Shown: positions 1 through 9,256, counted from the first letter of the stretch. The stretch: DNA of 64,000 nucleotides from Photobacterium lutimaris (GCF_003025555.1 NZ_PYMH01000001.1:372001-436000), one strand, 5' to 3'. Numbers and translations are program-made. The notes: generated from the sequence alone by a model not told the origin.

Positions 1-149
1 CTCCAGAGAAGTTACTTGCCGTAATGAGGCAATGGCCATTGCCGGTGATTGGTGTTATCAAGCGTGACAAGGTCCAGCTCAATATGGCGACGATTGAACC
101 GTCAGAGATTCCATACCTGCGAAGCCAACTGGCGGAGCTACTGCAATGA
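1..149 (+). CDS. selA: SelA, L-seryl-tRNA(Sec) selenium transferase, C-terminal end (partial)
   Basis: Only the last 48 codons are in the window, read in the frame that ends with TGA at 147-149. The tail reads PLPVIGVIKRDKVQLNM followed by an acidic, Leu-rich helix, which resembles the C-terminus of SelA, the PLP enzyme that converts seryl-tRNA(Sec) to selenocysteyl-tRNA(Sec). The stop overlaps the selB start (ATGA), the usual selAB arrangement. The 5' part lies outside the window, so identity rests on this tail and on the partner gene. Confidence 0.85.
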   Translation, partial: PEKLLAVMRQWPLPVIGVIKRDKVQLNMATIEPSEIPYLRSQLAELLQ

Positions 150-1960
150 GTTATGTTGTCGGCACGGCAGGGCACGTCGATCACGGTAAGTCTGCATTGA
201 TCAAAGCGTTGACGGGTATCGATACCGCACACTTACCACAGGAAAAAAAGCGGGGTATGACCATTGATTTGGGCTTTGCCTATTTCAAACATCAGAACGG
301 TGAGCCTGTAGGGGTGATTGATGTACCCGGCCACGAGCGCTTTATTCGCAACATGGTGGCTGGGGTGTGGAGCCTCGACATGGTGCTCTTTGTCGTCGCG
401 GCCGATGAGGGATGGATGCAAATGTCCACAGATCACCTCAAAGTGATCGCCTCGATGGGGATTGATAATGTCACTTTGGTGATCACCAAATCGGATCTGG
501 TTGATGATGATATGTTGGCCTTGGTCGAAGAAGAATCTCTTGAGCAGTTTCTCGATATCGCGGGCTTTATTCCTGACTCAGTCACGGTTTCAGCCCACGA
601 AGATAAAGGCATAGAGCGGCTGCGGCAGTATATTTGCCATACGCTTGATAAAGAGATAGACAGCGATCGTGAAGATGCTGAACGTCATGCCCACCTGTAC
701 ATTGACCGCGTCTTTACCGTCAATGGTGTGGGTACGACAGTAACGGGCAGTCTCTGTGGCGGAGAGTTTGCCGTTGGGCAGAAGCTCTACATGCTGCCGG
801 GTGGTCGTGAAGTGCAGGTGAAAAGCTTGCAGTCGTACCATCAGAATATTGAACTGGCCAAACCGGTTTCCCGGGTGGCGATTGGCCTTAAGGGCATCAA
901 GAAAAAAGACGTCGAGCGGGGCTTCTGTTTGACCCGTCGCAAGGAGAGCTCATTTGTCACCGATGAGCTGATTGTGCGGCTGGACAATCAATTGTTTGAG
1001 GGCTCTTCATCTGGCAAGCCGTGCCGAAACAACAGTGAAGTAGAACTGGCCTTTGGCACGTTCAATACACTTGCTAAGATATTTGTCTTCAAGGGTACCA
1101 ACCTTGCCAGACTACGTCTGAAAGCGCCGGCAAGTTGCTTTTGGAATCAGCGAGCGTTGCTTATTCAGCATGGCGGTAGCCGGATCCTTAATTGTGGCAG
1201 CATTGTCTGGTCAGGCGCCGTTGCTAAGAGTGACCGTAACAAACTTTATGAGCTTCTGATGGCGATGCCTGAACACCCTGCCTGGGAAGATTACGTTACC
1301 ATCAATATGGCTTTGTATGGGTATGCAAAACGCGGTGAGCAAGTACTTGATGAGTCAGGTTATCAAGTGTGTGGTGATTGGCTCTTTACCGCAGAGTGCT
1401 TTAACCAGACTCACCAGCACGTCGAAGATACCCTCAAACTAGGCCTGATTGACCTATCCGTGAATGAGCTGAGTGGTAAGTGCCAGATGGCGGTTGCCCC
1501 ATTATCCGCCGCGCTCGATGTGCTGGTCGAGGAGGGCAAGCTTCGCCGTTCTAATGAGCTTTACTCACTTGGAAGCGGCCAGAATGAAGCCCAGCTATCG
1601 CCAACGGCGAAGAAGATCCTTGCGCATATGGATCATGCTGGCCAGCAAGGCTACGAGGCCGACAAAGAGAAAATCCCAGGGGCTCAGAAGGAGCTCAGAA
1701 ACCTTGTCCGGCTGGGTTTTGCGGTACCGATGGAAGGTAAGATCTACTATTTGGCATCGGTTTACCAAGGTTTAGTTCACGACTTACTTCAAGAGCAGTC
1801 AGTGGGTGACCGTTTTGCTATCTCTGAAGCGCGAGAGCGAACAGGACTATCCCGCAAATATATAATCCCACTACTCAACCGTATGGAAGCTGATGGCTGG
1901 ATCAAGCGGGTTGATAATGACAGGCAAGTGTTGAAAACGCTGGAGACCGAGTGCGTCTAG
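146..1960 (+). CDS. selB: SelB, selenocysteine-specific translation elongation factor
   Basis: SelB brings Sec-tRNA(Sec) to UGA codons that are followed by a SECIS hairpin. The 604-residue protein has a translational GTPase domain with G1 GHVDHGKS (residues 9-16), a DVPGHE G3 motif near residue 59 and a TKSD G4 motif near 114, then EF-Tu-like beta-barrel domains and a C-terminal winged-helix region (about 430-600) that binds the SECIS element; the length is usual for the family. The ATG overlaps the selA stop, so the two genes are translationally coupled. It implies that the genome encodes selenoproteins, although none was recognised in this window. Confidence 0.97.
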   Translation: MSYVVGTAGHVDHGKSALIKALTGIDTAHLPQEKKRGMTIDLGFAYFKHQNGEPVGVIDVPGHERFIRNMVAGVWSLDMVLFVVAADEGWMQMSTDHLKVIASMGIDNVTLVITKSDLVDDDMLALVEEESLEQFLDIAGFIPDSVTVSAHEDKGIERLRQYICHTLDKEIDSDREDAERHAHLYIDRVFTVNGVGTTVTGSLCGGEFAVGQKLYMLPGGREVQVKSLQSYHQNIELAKPVSRVAIGLKGIKKKDVERGFCLTRRKESSFVTDELIVRLDNQLFEGSSSGKPCRNNSEVELAFGTFNTLAKIFVFKGTNLARLRLKAPASCFWNQRALLIQHGGSRILNCGSIVWSGAVAKSDRNKLYELLMAMPEHPAWEDYVTINMALYGYAKRGEQVLDESGYQVCGDWLFTAECFNQTHQHVEDTLKLGLIDLSVNELSGKCQMAVAPLSAALDVLVEEGKLRRSNELYSLGSGQNEAQLSPTAKKILAHMDHAGQQGYEADKEKIPGAQKELRNLVRLGFAVPMEGKIYYLASVYQGLVHDLLQEQSVGDRFAISEARERTGLSRKYIIPLLNRMEADGWIKRVDNDRQVLKTLETECV

Positions 1961-1995
1961 TGATTATCTATTGGTCAGCTGTTAGGTAGATCAGA

Positions 1996-2032
1996 GCCGA
2001 TGCTTAGATTGAGCATCGGCTTTTTGATTTTT
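1996..2032 (+). terminator. Rho-independent terminator of selAB
   Basis: A 9-bp perfect stem, GCCGATGCT pairing with AGCATCGGC across a 7-nt loop, is followed by a T-rich run. It lies 36 bases after the selB stop. Confidence 0.85.
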
Positions 2033-2238
2033 GTACGCAGCAAGAAAACCTTGCTGCGTATGTGCGTGATATAACAGCGCTCAAACCTGATAAGGGCATT
2101 GAGATTTATTTGGTCTTGATCACACCTATTTGGTCTTGATCGGAGTGTCATAACTAGACAATTCGGCGTTGCGGTATTGACTAATTTAGCAAAACACGAA
2201 TTAGGTGGCGTATGGACACCTACCACATGGCACCCTTG
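2033..2238. other. Gene-poor stretch with a short direct repeat
   Basis: No convincing gene. The 15-mer TATTTGGTCTTGATC occurs twice, at 2107-2121 and 2127-2141. On the plus strand the last 75 bases before 2240 read as an open frame that ends at TAG (about 2258-2260), with a segment HELGGVWTPTTWHP that looks like protein but that I could not assign; it may be the tail of a lost gene. Confidence 0.4.
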
Positions 2239-2973
2239 TTATGTATTTGATATAGCATAGAGGTTTATAACGCCGTTTGGTCTAGTTTGCACAGCCCTTA
2301 GAAAAGAGACTAACTTGTGAGTAATAAATAACTTTGGCCATTCCCCAAAACGCAACTGTGCTTGACCAAAGCTATCAAATTGCACCAAGTCCAACTGGTA
2401 GTCTTTTAATATCAGTTCCAACTGCCATGGCGATACTGGATTAACATGCCCGCCATTGTAATAATGATCATCATCAAAATATGGGTACGTACCTTTACAT
2501 ATCATTTCTGCAATTGCGTAGTCTGAACCTATGTTGGGTGTTGAGATGACCAGTAAACCTCCAGGCTTTAGCAACTCTCTACAGTTCTTGATAAAATGAC
2601 GGGTGTTATTGATGTGCTCAATGATTTCCAGTGCAATGATGACATCAAACTTCTTGCTTAGATATCCAGAAAAATCGTTATTTAAGTCAAGCTTATGAAA
2701 GTGACATGATGGATGTTCAACTCTAAAGTTTTCCTCGACTAAATCTGCAGAAGTTACACTCGCCCCATTATCAAGTAAACGTAATGACATCGCCCCAGAG
2801 CCTGCTGCAATATCAAGCACTTCGGCGTTTTTTAACGTTCGGATATCAGTAACAATCTCAAGTGCGCGTTGATGTAAACCTTTACGAGCGTGTATAGGTA
2901 AGCCTTTGTAGCTGTCGGTAGTCTTACACTTACCCTTGGCAGTATCTCGATAAAGCTCAATAAACTGTTCCAT
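2239..2973 (-). CDS. Class I SAM-dependent methyltransferase, UbiG-like
   Basis: The 244-residue protein has a Rossmann-type SAM-binding fold: motif I VLDIAAGSGAMSLRL (about residues 53-67), an acidic residue at the end of strand 2 (SADLV), and the post-I motif FDVIIALEIIEHI followed by LLKPGGLLVIST. The overall pattern is that of UbiG-like O-methyltransferases and of the generic Methyltransf_23 group. It is too divergent from ubiquinone-pathway UbiG to name and stands alone, flanked by gene-poor sequence. Substrate unknown. It points toward selB and ends 279 bases from it, with the selAB terminator between. Confidence 0.75.
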   Translation of the reverse strand: MEQFIELYRDTAKGKCKTTDSYKGLPIHARKGLHQRALEIVTDIRTLKNAEVLDIAAGSGAMSLRLLDNGASVTSADLVEENFRVEHPSCHFHKLDLNNDFSGYLSKKFDVIIALEIIEHINNTRHFIKNCRELLKPGGLLVISTPNIGSDYAIAEMICKGTYPYFDDDHYYNGGHVNPVSPWQLELILKDYQLDLVQFDSFGQAQLRFGEWPKLFITHKLVSFLRAVQTRPNGVINLYAISNT

Positions 2974-3477
2974 AATCTCATCCTAATTCTCAATTTGCAT
3001 GTCGATTTGAAAATAAGCTCGACAAATTGATTGTTAAAAAAAGCATCAGGAATCAGCATTTTTTATGCCAATGGTGGTTCATTTCTCGTATTGTGAATAA
3101 CTCCCCACTCAGTAGACACTTGAGTGTTTCGAGTCTAGGACGTTTGTTAGCATGAGAAAAAGTTATTAACTGACTCTTTGATGAAAAGTCAGTTATCGGG
3201 CGTAACTTACAACGGATCAAAAACTTGCTGGCGGCGCCTCCGTTGGTATGCCTTGGCACTGGAGTGAGTCAACTCACAGGGGAAGGATTAGAAACATACT
3301 TTCCGGTAAGCAGAGCGCAAAATTGGCTTTTAAAGCTCAGAATACGCCACGTCATGGGCAGCACCGATTAGGACAGCACTTTGCAACGCTATTTCGTTCG
3401 CGATAAAAGCTAGGACACAGTTTTTCGCCTATGTAGATTCTATACTAGGTGGTACGCCACCTAATGAGGGAATGCCG
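2974..3477. other. 500-bp region without a recognised gene
   Basis: I see no supported gene. A minus-strand frame at 3053-3259 and a plus-strand frame through about 3220-3380 (LAAPPLVCLGTGVSQLTGEG, later interrupted by TAG codons) are open but match nothing I know and lack a good ribosome site. The stretch could be debris of a deleted gene at the left edge of the accessory block. Confidence 0.3.
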
Positions 3478-3738
3478 ATGCTAAATGAAAACCATGCGTT
3501 TATTTTAGATTTTCCAGAACTCAAATTAGATATTGTCCAGCTCAACCACGATGATCCGACGTTTAAAGCCGAACTCCAGCGCTACCATGAACTTGATTAT
3601 GACATTCGTCAGTTGGAAATCTCAGGTAGCCCGATTGATGACACCAATATGCATGATTTAAAACACCAGCGTATGGTGTTAAAAGATGTGCTTTATAAAC
3701 AGCTTACCAAACACCATGAGCAGGCTGGCAACGAATAG
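3478..3738 (+). CDS. YdcH-family small protein (DUF465)
   Basis: An 86-residue, mostly helical protein with the DUF465/YdcH pattern: NHxFILDFPE near the N-terminus, an HxxDYDIRQLE helix and a C-terminal LKHQRMVLKDVLY helix. Family members are small, SlyX-like proteins of unknown function. I place the start at the second ATG (3478): the GAGGG sequence at 3466-3470 is correctly spaced for it and is too close to the ATG at 3472. A strong terminator follows directly, so it is a single-gene unit. Confidence 0.85.
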   Translation: MLNENHAFILDFPELKLDIVQLNHDDPTFKAELQRYHELDYDIRQLEISGSPIDDTNMHDLKHQRMVLKDVLYKQLTKHHEQAGNE

Positions 3739-3753
3739 AGTCAGCCCAAATCA

Positions 3754-3785
3754 AAGTCTTGTGATGCATCACAAGGCTTTTGTAT
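3754..3785 (+). terminator. Rho-independent terminator after the ydcH-like gene
   Basis: The palindrome CTTGTGATGCATCACAAG, extended by outer pairs, is followed by CTTTTG and a T-rich run. It may also act on the minus-strand gene that ends at 3809. Confidence 0.7.
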
Positions 3786-3808
3786 TTTATATCAATTCTT
3801 TACCGTTG

Positions 3809-4639
3809 TTACTTTTGAAGAACAATCATGTCTAAGTCCATCATTAGTCCTTTCGAATTCGGATTGTGTGGCAGCGTCTTAAGCTCGACACTGCGGAAGC
3901 CCAATTGTTGCTGGAATTTTCGATAAGAGTATTTTCCTGGCTCATTAATCTCTACCGGATATATTGCAATGGAGCGATGGGTTGTCTCTTCAAGTTGACC
4001 ATGGATATATTTTTTCGTTATACACTCTGATTGCTGAGTGTGCTTGTTATAAGTACGAGAGCTTTTGAATACGGTGCCATCTTCTTTGCTTACACTAAAT
4101 GTGAAAGGGTTAGACTTATCTCTAGCGAGATTGACGTCATATTTTGGCACGGTCAGGAAGAGTAAGCCGTCATGGTCCAGGCGTTGGTAGAGGCTGTGTA
4201 GCACGGCTTGGTTTACGGAATGATCGAAAAAACCAAAACTGTTACCAAAGAGACATATGCAGTTGTACTTTCTCTTTATTTTTTGTTGTGCCAAAGTCTG
4301 CATGTCCATTTCGATATATTGGCACTTACCTTCATCGGTCAATGCCTGATGGCGCTTTGAGCTGGCGTTGAACTGACTTTTGCTAAGCGCAAGGAACTGC
4401 TTGTTAATATCTATATGATCAACATATGAGAAGGCGTCTTCGTTTGCTAAGGCGATACTATGCGCTGCATTTGGACCGCAAGCGAGGTTTAAAAGAGCGA
4501 GGTTCGTATTGCTCCGTTGCCTCAACAGTTGCCTAACAACCGCAATTTCATTATTGATCCTGAAGTCTTCGAAATATATTTGATAATCATAGCGCGATGC
4601 TAAGTCGCCTGTTTGATAGTAAGAAAGGTGCCAGCTCAT
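3809..4639 (-). CDS. SAM-dependent methyltransferase of the glutamate mutase operon
   Basis: SAM-binding methyltransferase fold: motif I LLNLACGPNAAHSIAL, the acidic DIN motif at the end of strand 2, IEMDMQTL, and the strand-4 segment CICLFGNSFGFF. An open frame runs upstream to a TTG at 4681, but AGAAGC just before the ATG at 4639 makes MSWHLSYYQTG the likelier start (276 residues). It is the last gene of the minus-strand block, about 116 bases after the glutamate mutase stop, and probably belongs to the same transcript. It may methylate the ATP-grasp product, but the substrate cannot be read from the sequence. Confidence 0.72.
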   Translation of the reverse strand: MSWHLSYYQTGDLASRYDYQIYFEDFRINNEIAVVRQLLRQRSNTNLALLNLACGPNAAHSIALANEDAFSYVDHIDINKQFLALSKSQFNASSKRHQALTDEGKCQYIEMDMQTLAQQKIKRKYNCICLFGNSFGFFDHSVNQAVLHSLYQRLDHDGLLFLTVPKYDVNLARDKSNPFTFSVSKEDGTVFKSSRTYNKHTQQSECITKKYIHGQLEETTHRSIAIYPVEINEPGKYSYRKFQQQLGFRSVELKTLPHNPNSKGLMMDLDMIVLQK

Positions 4640-4755
4640 AGTGCTTCTCATGGATCCATCGATTGTGGCTGTTTGCCACAAGGAGAGGAATGTATTTGTG
4701 AATAATTAAGTCATGATGAACAGGGCATGACCTTCGGTATATGTTGTCACTTGGT

Positions 4756-6633
4756 TTAGGACAGCGGCCATTGTCGATACTGGCCTCTGGGTATAAGCAA
4801 CAAGTCATGCTCGAGCAACTCGGCATTGGTGGAAATATGGCATTTCTTTTTCTTTGCTTCGACCATATCGTAGTTGCGCTTTTGGCTCGCGGCGGAGAGA
4901 GGGAGGCTACCGCAGTCAAGATAGCGCACTGCGTAGTTATTATCTCTAGCGGTCGTAACCTTGCCCATGTTGTACCGGCTCGGCGAAAAGGGGATATCAA
5001 GCCAGCCGCGGTTAAAGGCGTTAATAATCGCGTCGCGGTAGTCAGTCTGGTGGCTTAGAATCGCTGTGAGAAGCTCAGTGGCCTCTTGATGAATAATCGT
5101 CTTTTCAATATTCACCCTTTCCCAGTCGGCTGTTGCTATGTCATGCATAGCACTTTGAATCAACTGGAGTGCTTCGGTGTTGTCTTTCAGGCTTGGAATA
5201 TTATTGAACTCGGCTGCCGTTTTGTAGAGCAAGCGGTCAGCACCGGCGAGTACAGCCGTCTGCGCTGAGGCATAGATGAGCTGCTCGCTACGCTCACGGG
5301 TTGCCGGGAACGCAGCCATGTACTGATGGAATACCGTTTGTATGGTGATGTCATTAAAGCCGTGAGCGGCAGCGGTTTGCTCGGCGAGTTCACCCATCAC
5401 AGCGATTGCAGCGATATCTTGGCTGCGACAACCCTGCTCAGCGTAGCCGAGCGACACGTTTTTGACCCCATGGCTGATGGCGGTCAGCATTTCAAGGATA
5501 TTACTGACAATGGCCAGCGAGGGGGGGATCAGGGTGCCCGTCAGGGTACCAAAGAACTCGCGATCAATAGCAACGCCATGATGTTGGTAGTAATAGGCGC
5601 ATAGTTGATCGACGTAAGCCCAGCGGTTGAGTGACTCGGCAAGTGAATAGTCTTTGTAATAGGGAAGGTTATAACATATTGGGCCTCCCTCAAAAGACGT
5701 ACAGCCTGCCGCGAGGCTGATTTCAGCAAGAAGCCGAGGATCTTTGGTACTGTGGCGAACTTGTATCGGGGGAGCGACGGCTTGACAAATTGCACTTACT
5801 GATTCAACGCCATGATTAATAAGGGGGAATCCGTTAAGCTTGTTCTGCTTTAGTCCTTCCTCGGCACCGTTGTAATCATTGTTTCGGGTCAGCGAGTCTA
5901 TTTGAAACGAGAGTATTTCGACGCCTTGGGAACTAAAGTGCTCAAAATAGCGCAATTGCTCACCCGCGCTAGAGACGCCAGATCGCGGTTGGAGGACCGG
6001 AAGGTGGTAATGCGATTTGGAGCAGCTGACAATATGGCTAAAAGATGGCTGCTGGGCAAGAAAACGCCCGTTCTTTTGCAGATCGGCTGCTGCTTGTCCA
6101 TTGGGGTGCGAGGCCAACACTTGTGATCTTGCCTGCATGAAAGATCTGTCAGTATCCAGTTCCTCGATGCGTGATAGCGAGTGCCAGTGGATCCCCGCCT
6201 GTGCATACTTTGTTTTTGGCTGGGGAAATGCTTTGTTGTTGGAAGTAAACAGCTGCTCTAGTTCCAAATAAAAAGTGGTCAGGTCAACATACTTGGGGTA
6301 AACCAAATCGAACCCCTTTGTTTTGAATGCATTGGCAAGATCACCGGGCTCAGCGTCGATGGTCAGATTGCCGCCGATCACCCAAAGCGCTCCCTGTTTG
6401 TCCTGTTCGCTAATCGTGAAGCTCTGGAGATATAGCGAAGCATGGCCGTCAAGGGTCGATAGCATCACGAGTTGGTAATCTTTGCTCAAAGACTTGAAGT
6501 CTTCCGGGGTGTTTTGGATCCCTCGAAAATCAACATCAAAACCGCGCTCGGCTAAGGAGAGTTTAAGCAGGTAGAGGCCGACAGAGTGAGAGTCTTTGCC
6601 TATACCGGCTAACAGAACCTTACAATTGGGCAT
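4756..6633 (-). CDS. Fused coenzyme-B12 glutamate mutase (GlmS-GlmE in one chain)
   Basis: Glutamate mutase isomerises L-glutamate to (2S,3S)-3-methylaspartate with adenosylcobalamin. The 625-residue chain begins with a B12-binding domain (residues 1-130) that keeps the cobalamin-ligand motif DSHSVG (Asp14, His16, Gly19) and the GGNLTID loop. Residues of about 190-600 match the catalytic epsilon subunit: LQPRSGV, LLNGFP-like KLNGFPLINHGVE, RHSTKDPRLLAE, EGGPICYNLPY, FGTLTGTLIPPS, TVFHQYM and DIPFSPSRYNMGK. Classical enzymes use two separate polypeptides, so the fusion is notable. It overlaps the upstream ATP-grasp gene by 14 bases. No methylaspartate ammonia-lyase is nearby, which argues for biosynthetic rather than catabolic use. 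Confidence 0.93.
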   Translation of the reverse strand: MPNCKVLLAGIGKDSHSVGLYLLKLSLAERGFDVDFRGIQNTPEDFKSLSKDYQLVMLSTLDGHASLYLQSFTISEQDKQGALWVIGGNLTIDAEPGDLANAFKTKGFDLVYPKYVDLTTFYLELEQLFTSNNKAFPQPKTKYAQAGIHWHSLSRIEELDTDRSFMQARSQVLASHPNGQAAADLQKNGRFLAQQPSFSHIVSCSKSHYHLPVLQPRSGVSSAGEQLRYFEHFSSQGVEILSFQIDSLTRNNDYNGAEEGLKQNKLNGFPLINHGVESVSAICQAVAPPIQVRHSTKDPRLLAEISLAAGCTSFEGGPICYNLPYYKDYSLAESLNRWAYVDQLCAYYYQHHGVAIDREFFGTLTGTLIPPSLAIVSNILEMLTAISHGVKNVSLGYAEQGCRSQDIAAIAVMGELAEQTAAAHGFNDITIQTVFHQYMAAFPATRERSEQLIYASAQTAVLAGADRLLYKTAAEFNNIPSLKDNTEALQLIQSAMHDIATADWERVNIEKTIIHQEATELLTAILSHQTDYRDAIINAFNRGWLDIPFSPSRYNMGKVTTARDNNYAVRYLDCGSLPLSAASQKRNYDMVEAKKKKCHISTNAELLEHDLLLIPRGQYRQWPLS

Positions 6634-7894
6634 CTGAGATAACCTCGTATGAAGGTGTAACGGTATATGGGTAATAGGATCTCAGCTTCTCAAAATCGGC
6701 ACGGAGTGCCGTTTCGTCGTCGTTCCATAACAGCATTCTCCCTGCATTCTTGCACAGGCCCGTGTTGGCATTGACGGCATCGCCGACGTGGTAATTCCAA
6801 TATGTTTGGAAATCACTCGTTAGCTGAGGAGGGTTGATCCGGTTGACGACCCCCTCCATGGGAGGTAGTGGGTAGATATAGCGAGCAACGTAATTGGTGG
6901 GTGTAAACGCAAGATCCATTTCTGGGTCAACCTGGATGAAAATGTGCAGCTCCTTGAGTGGGATGCCGCAGCGCTGAAGATACATCTCTGAAGCGAGGTT
7001 GCCTGGTGGACGGTAAGCAATTTCAAGAAATACCAAAGTGCCATCATGTTTCTTAAAGACTTCAAGATGAGTAACCCCATGCTTGATTGGTGCTAGCAGG
7101 GCGTGGACTTTCCTGCTCATGATGCTGATGTTGATATGGTCGGGATCGGTTTCCGCCAGCGTGATGCTACCCAGAGCCTGGCCAAGTGTAATGTTAAAGC
7201 ATGGGGTTGAGTATTCGTTCACTTGCGAATAGATGATTTCGCCGTGCCGGAGTATTGATTCACAATGGTAAAGAGTGCCATCAATAAACTCGTCTATTTC
7301 GTACTGGTAACCGTCATCCTGCCAGTTGGCAAGCCAGTGCTCCAGTGCATCCTGGTTATCCAGCCTTGCTGCTCTTACCGCACCGGCTTGATCAATGGGC
7401 TTGATAAAACAGGGAAAAGGGATCGTGGCGACAAGCTGGTCAAGATAGCTTGCCGGGGCATTAAGCCAGGTTTGACGACATAATGCTTGATGTTGAGGGA
7501 TCACAATACCGCTATTGCGTAACCGGGCTTTCATTTCGAGCTTATCGACATAGGATTCATGGTCAAAGTCCTGAAGCCCATAATGGCGTTTTAGCTTGCC
7601 GCACAGTGACACGGTAGGCTCTTCAATCGATAAGATATCGAACTGCTCATGCTGGATATCGACGTTAGCCTCGATGGCCTCGGTGATGGCTGAAAAATCA
7701 TCCATAGAGGGGACTGAAAGTATCGCATCGAAGTAGATGTCCTTGCGTTGCCGGCGAAGGTGACTTCGAAAGCAATTTGAGCAGATGAGATAGAATTTGC
7801 CTTTGATGTGCTGGCGCAACAATGCAAAATCGATACTGATATCTGCACTGCATTGGCGATGCAGAAGGTAGATGGTGCGCTCAGGGAACGTCAT
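6620..7894 (-). CDS. ATP-grasp carboxylate-amine ligase
   Basis: A 424-residue ATP-grasp enzyme. Such enzymes activate a carboxylate as an acyl phosphate and join it to an amine. Visible features are FPCFIKPIDQAGAVRAARL (the ATP-grasp lysine strand and small-residue loop, about residues 155-175), YEIDEFIDGTLYHCES (hinge and acidic Mg site) and VFLEIAYRPPGNLASEM (metal-binding Glu and phosphate contact, about 315-332). The first 110 residues form a pre-ATP-grasp domain. A good ribosome site, AAGGAGC, precedes the ATG. It overlaps the glutamate mutase gene, which suggests that 3-methylaspartate is ligated to another amino acid or amine. The acceptor is unknown. Confidence 0.85.
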   Translation of the reverse strand: MTFPERTIYLLHRQCSADISIDFALLRQHIKGKFYLICSNCFRSHLRRQRKDIYFDAILSVPSMDDFSAITEAIEANVDIQHEQFDILSIEEPTVSLCGKLKRHYGLQDFDHESYVDKLEMKARLRNSGIVIPQHQALCRQTWLNAPASYLDQLVATIPFPCFIKPIDQAGAVRAARLDNQDALEHWLANWQDDGYQYEIDEFIDGTLYHCESILRHGEIIYSQVNEYSTPCFNITLGQALGSITLAETDPDHINISIMSRKVHALLAPIKHGVTHLEVFKKHDGTLVFLEIAYRPPGNLASEMYLQRCGIPLKELHIFIQVDPEMDLAFTPTNYVARYIYPLPPMEGVVNRINPPQLTSDFQTYWNYHVGDAVNANTGLCKNAGRMLLWNDDETALRADFEKLRSYYPYTVTPSYEVISDAQL

Positions 7895-8010
7895 AATCTT
7901 AGGGCTCCTTTAAACCAATCTGACTCAGCTTTCCATCATGGGATACCCCCACCGCATTATCTTATATGCTGTGTTGAGTAGGAGATGGGTAATAGCCGAG
8001 CAGGGAAGTG

Positions 8011-9228
8011 TTAGTTCAATTCGTTTGAAATCAGTAGCTGGTTTTGTCGCATGAAGTACAGAAATTGGCACAAAGCAAACGAGCTACCGACTAATAAAAC
8101 CAACGCCAGCGGAAGTTGGCTTGATTTGGGCAAATACCCGATCAAAGCACTGGTGAGGACCGAGCCGGCAATCTGGAAAAAACCATAAAGCGATGAGGCG
8201 ACCCCCGTTATGCCTCGAAAATCAGACAGGGCGCCAGCCATGGCATTGGCAAAAATAAGCCGCGTACCAACCATGAAAAAGCACATTGGTATCACCAAGG
8301 CGTAGAGGTTGAGAATACCGACCACACCAATCAATGTCAGGCTCAACGAGGAAAGCAACATGGTAGTGAGACCAATGGCAATCACATGGTCGATTGTGTG
8401 TTTATCGATAAGGCGGTTGTTCAACCACCCTCCTGTGATGTAGGAGAGAGTAATCGTGATAGTTAGCCAGCTAAATTGTTCCATAGTCAGACCCAGTAGG
8501 CTCTGGAACAAAAAAGGGCTGGAGGTGGTATAAGCGATAACACCCGCATAGGCTAGACAGGTGCACAGACTATAGGCAACGAAGCTGCGGCTGGCGAATA
8601 GGCGGCGATAGTTTGCAAGGAGCTTTCCTTTAGTCGCGTCTTTGCTAAATCTCTGCTGATTTGTTTCTGGTAAAAAACGTAGGATAAGTAGCAACACCAA
8701 TACCGACAGTATTAGCACAAAAATGAATGTGGATTGCCAGTCAAAATACTTAACTAGATAAGCGCCTAATATTGGGGAAAAAGCCGGTAGAACGGCAAAA
8801 ATGCTGTTAAGTAGTGACGCCGCTTTCGAAACGTCTTTCTTGTCGTACAGGTCAGTCAAAATCACTCGTCCGATAGGAATACTGGCCGCAACGCCGATCC
8901 CAAGAACTAACCGACCCAGAAGAAAAGTGGATATAGAGGTAGATAAAGCGCAAATAGCGGAGCCTAATAATGCTATTATCAAGCCGAAAATAATAAGAGG
9001 TTTTCGACCATAATAATCAGAAGCAGGGCCGTAAGCGAGTTGGGCGATAGCAAATCCAACGAAATAAATGGAAACAGAGTACTGTAATACACTCGTTGTT
9101 GTAGCGAAATATTCTGTCATTAATGGAAGAGCAGGTAGATAACTATCTGATGCTAATGAAGGTATCGTGCATAAAATAACTAGTAATGACAGGATTAAAG
9201 TTTTTTGTGCTTTATTTATATCGGACAT
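8011..9228 (-). CDS. MFS exporter, Bcr/CflA family
   Basis: A 405-residue major facilitator with about 12 hydrophobic segments. The N-terminal ASDSYLPALPLMTEYF is typical of the Bcr/CflA drug-resistance group, and the loop GPASDYYGRKPLI carries the MFS A motif. E. coli Bcr exports dipeptides as well as drugs. As first gene of the minus-strand block (116 bases before the ATP-grasp gene) it is the likely exporter of the operon product. Its start lies 173 bases from the FNR box shared with the divergent nitrogenase-like operon. Confidence 0.9.
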   Translation of the reverse strand: MSDINKAQKTLILSLLVILCTIPSLASDSYLPALPLMTEYFATTTSVLQYSVSIYFVGFAIAQLAYGPASDYYGRKPLIIFGLIIALLGSAICALSTSISTFLLGRLVLGIGVAASIPIGRVILTDLYDKKDVSKAASLLNSIFAVLPAFSPILGAYLVKYFDWQSTFIFVLILSVLVLLLILRFLPETNQQRFSKDATKGKLLANYRRLFASRSFVAYSLCTCLAYAGVIAYTTSSPFLFQSLLGLTMEQFSWLTITITLSYITGGWLNNRLIDKHTIDHVIAIGLTTMLLSSLSLTLIGVVGILNLYALVIPMCFFMVGTRLIFANAMAGALSDFRGITGVASSLYGFFQIAGSVLTSALIGYLPKSSQLPLALVLLVGSSFALCQFLYFMRQNQLLISNELN

Positions 9229-9256
9229 TCTGGGTCAACTCATATCGAATAGCTAA

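Noticed and set aside
3053..3259. Minus-strand frame of 68 codons
   Set aside because: No ribosome site, unusual composition, no family, and in a region that looks like debris.
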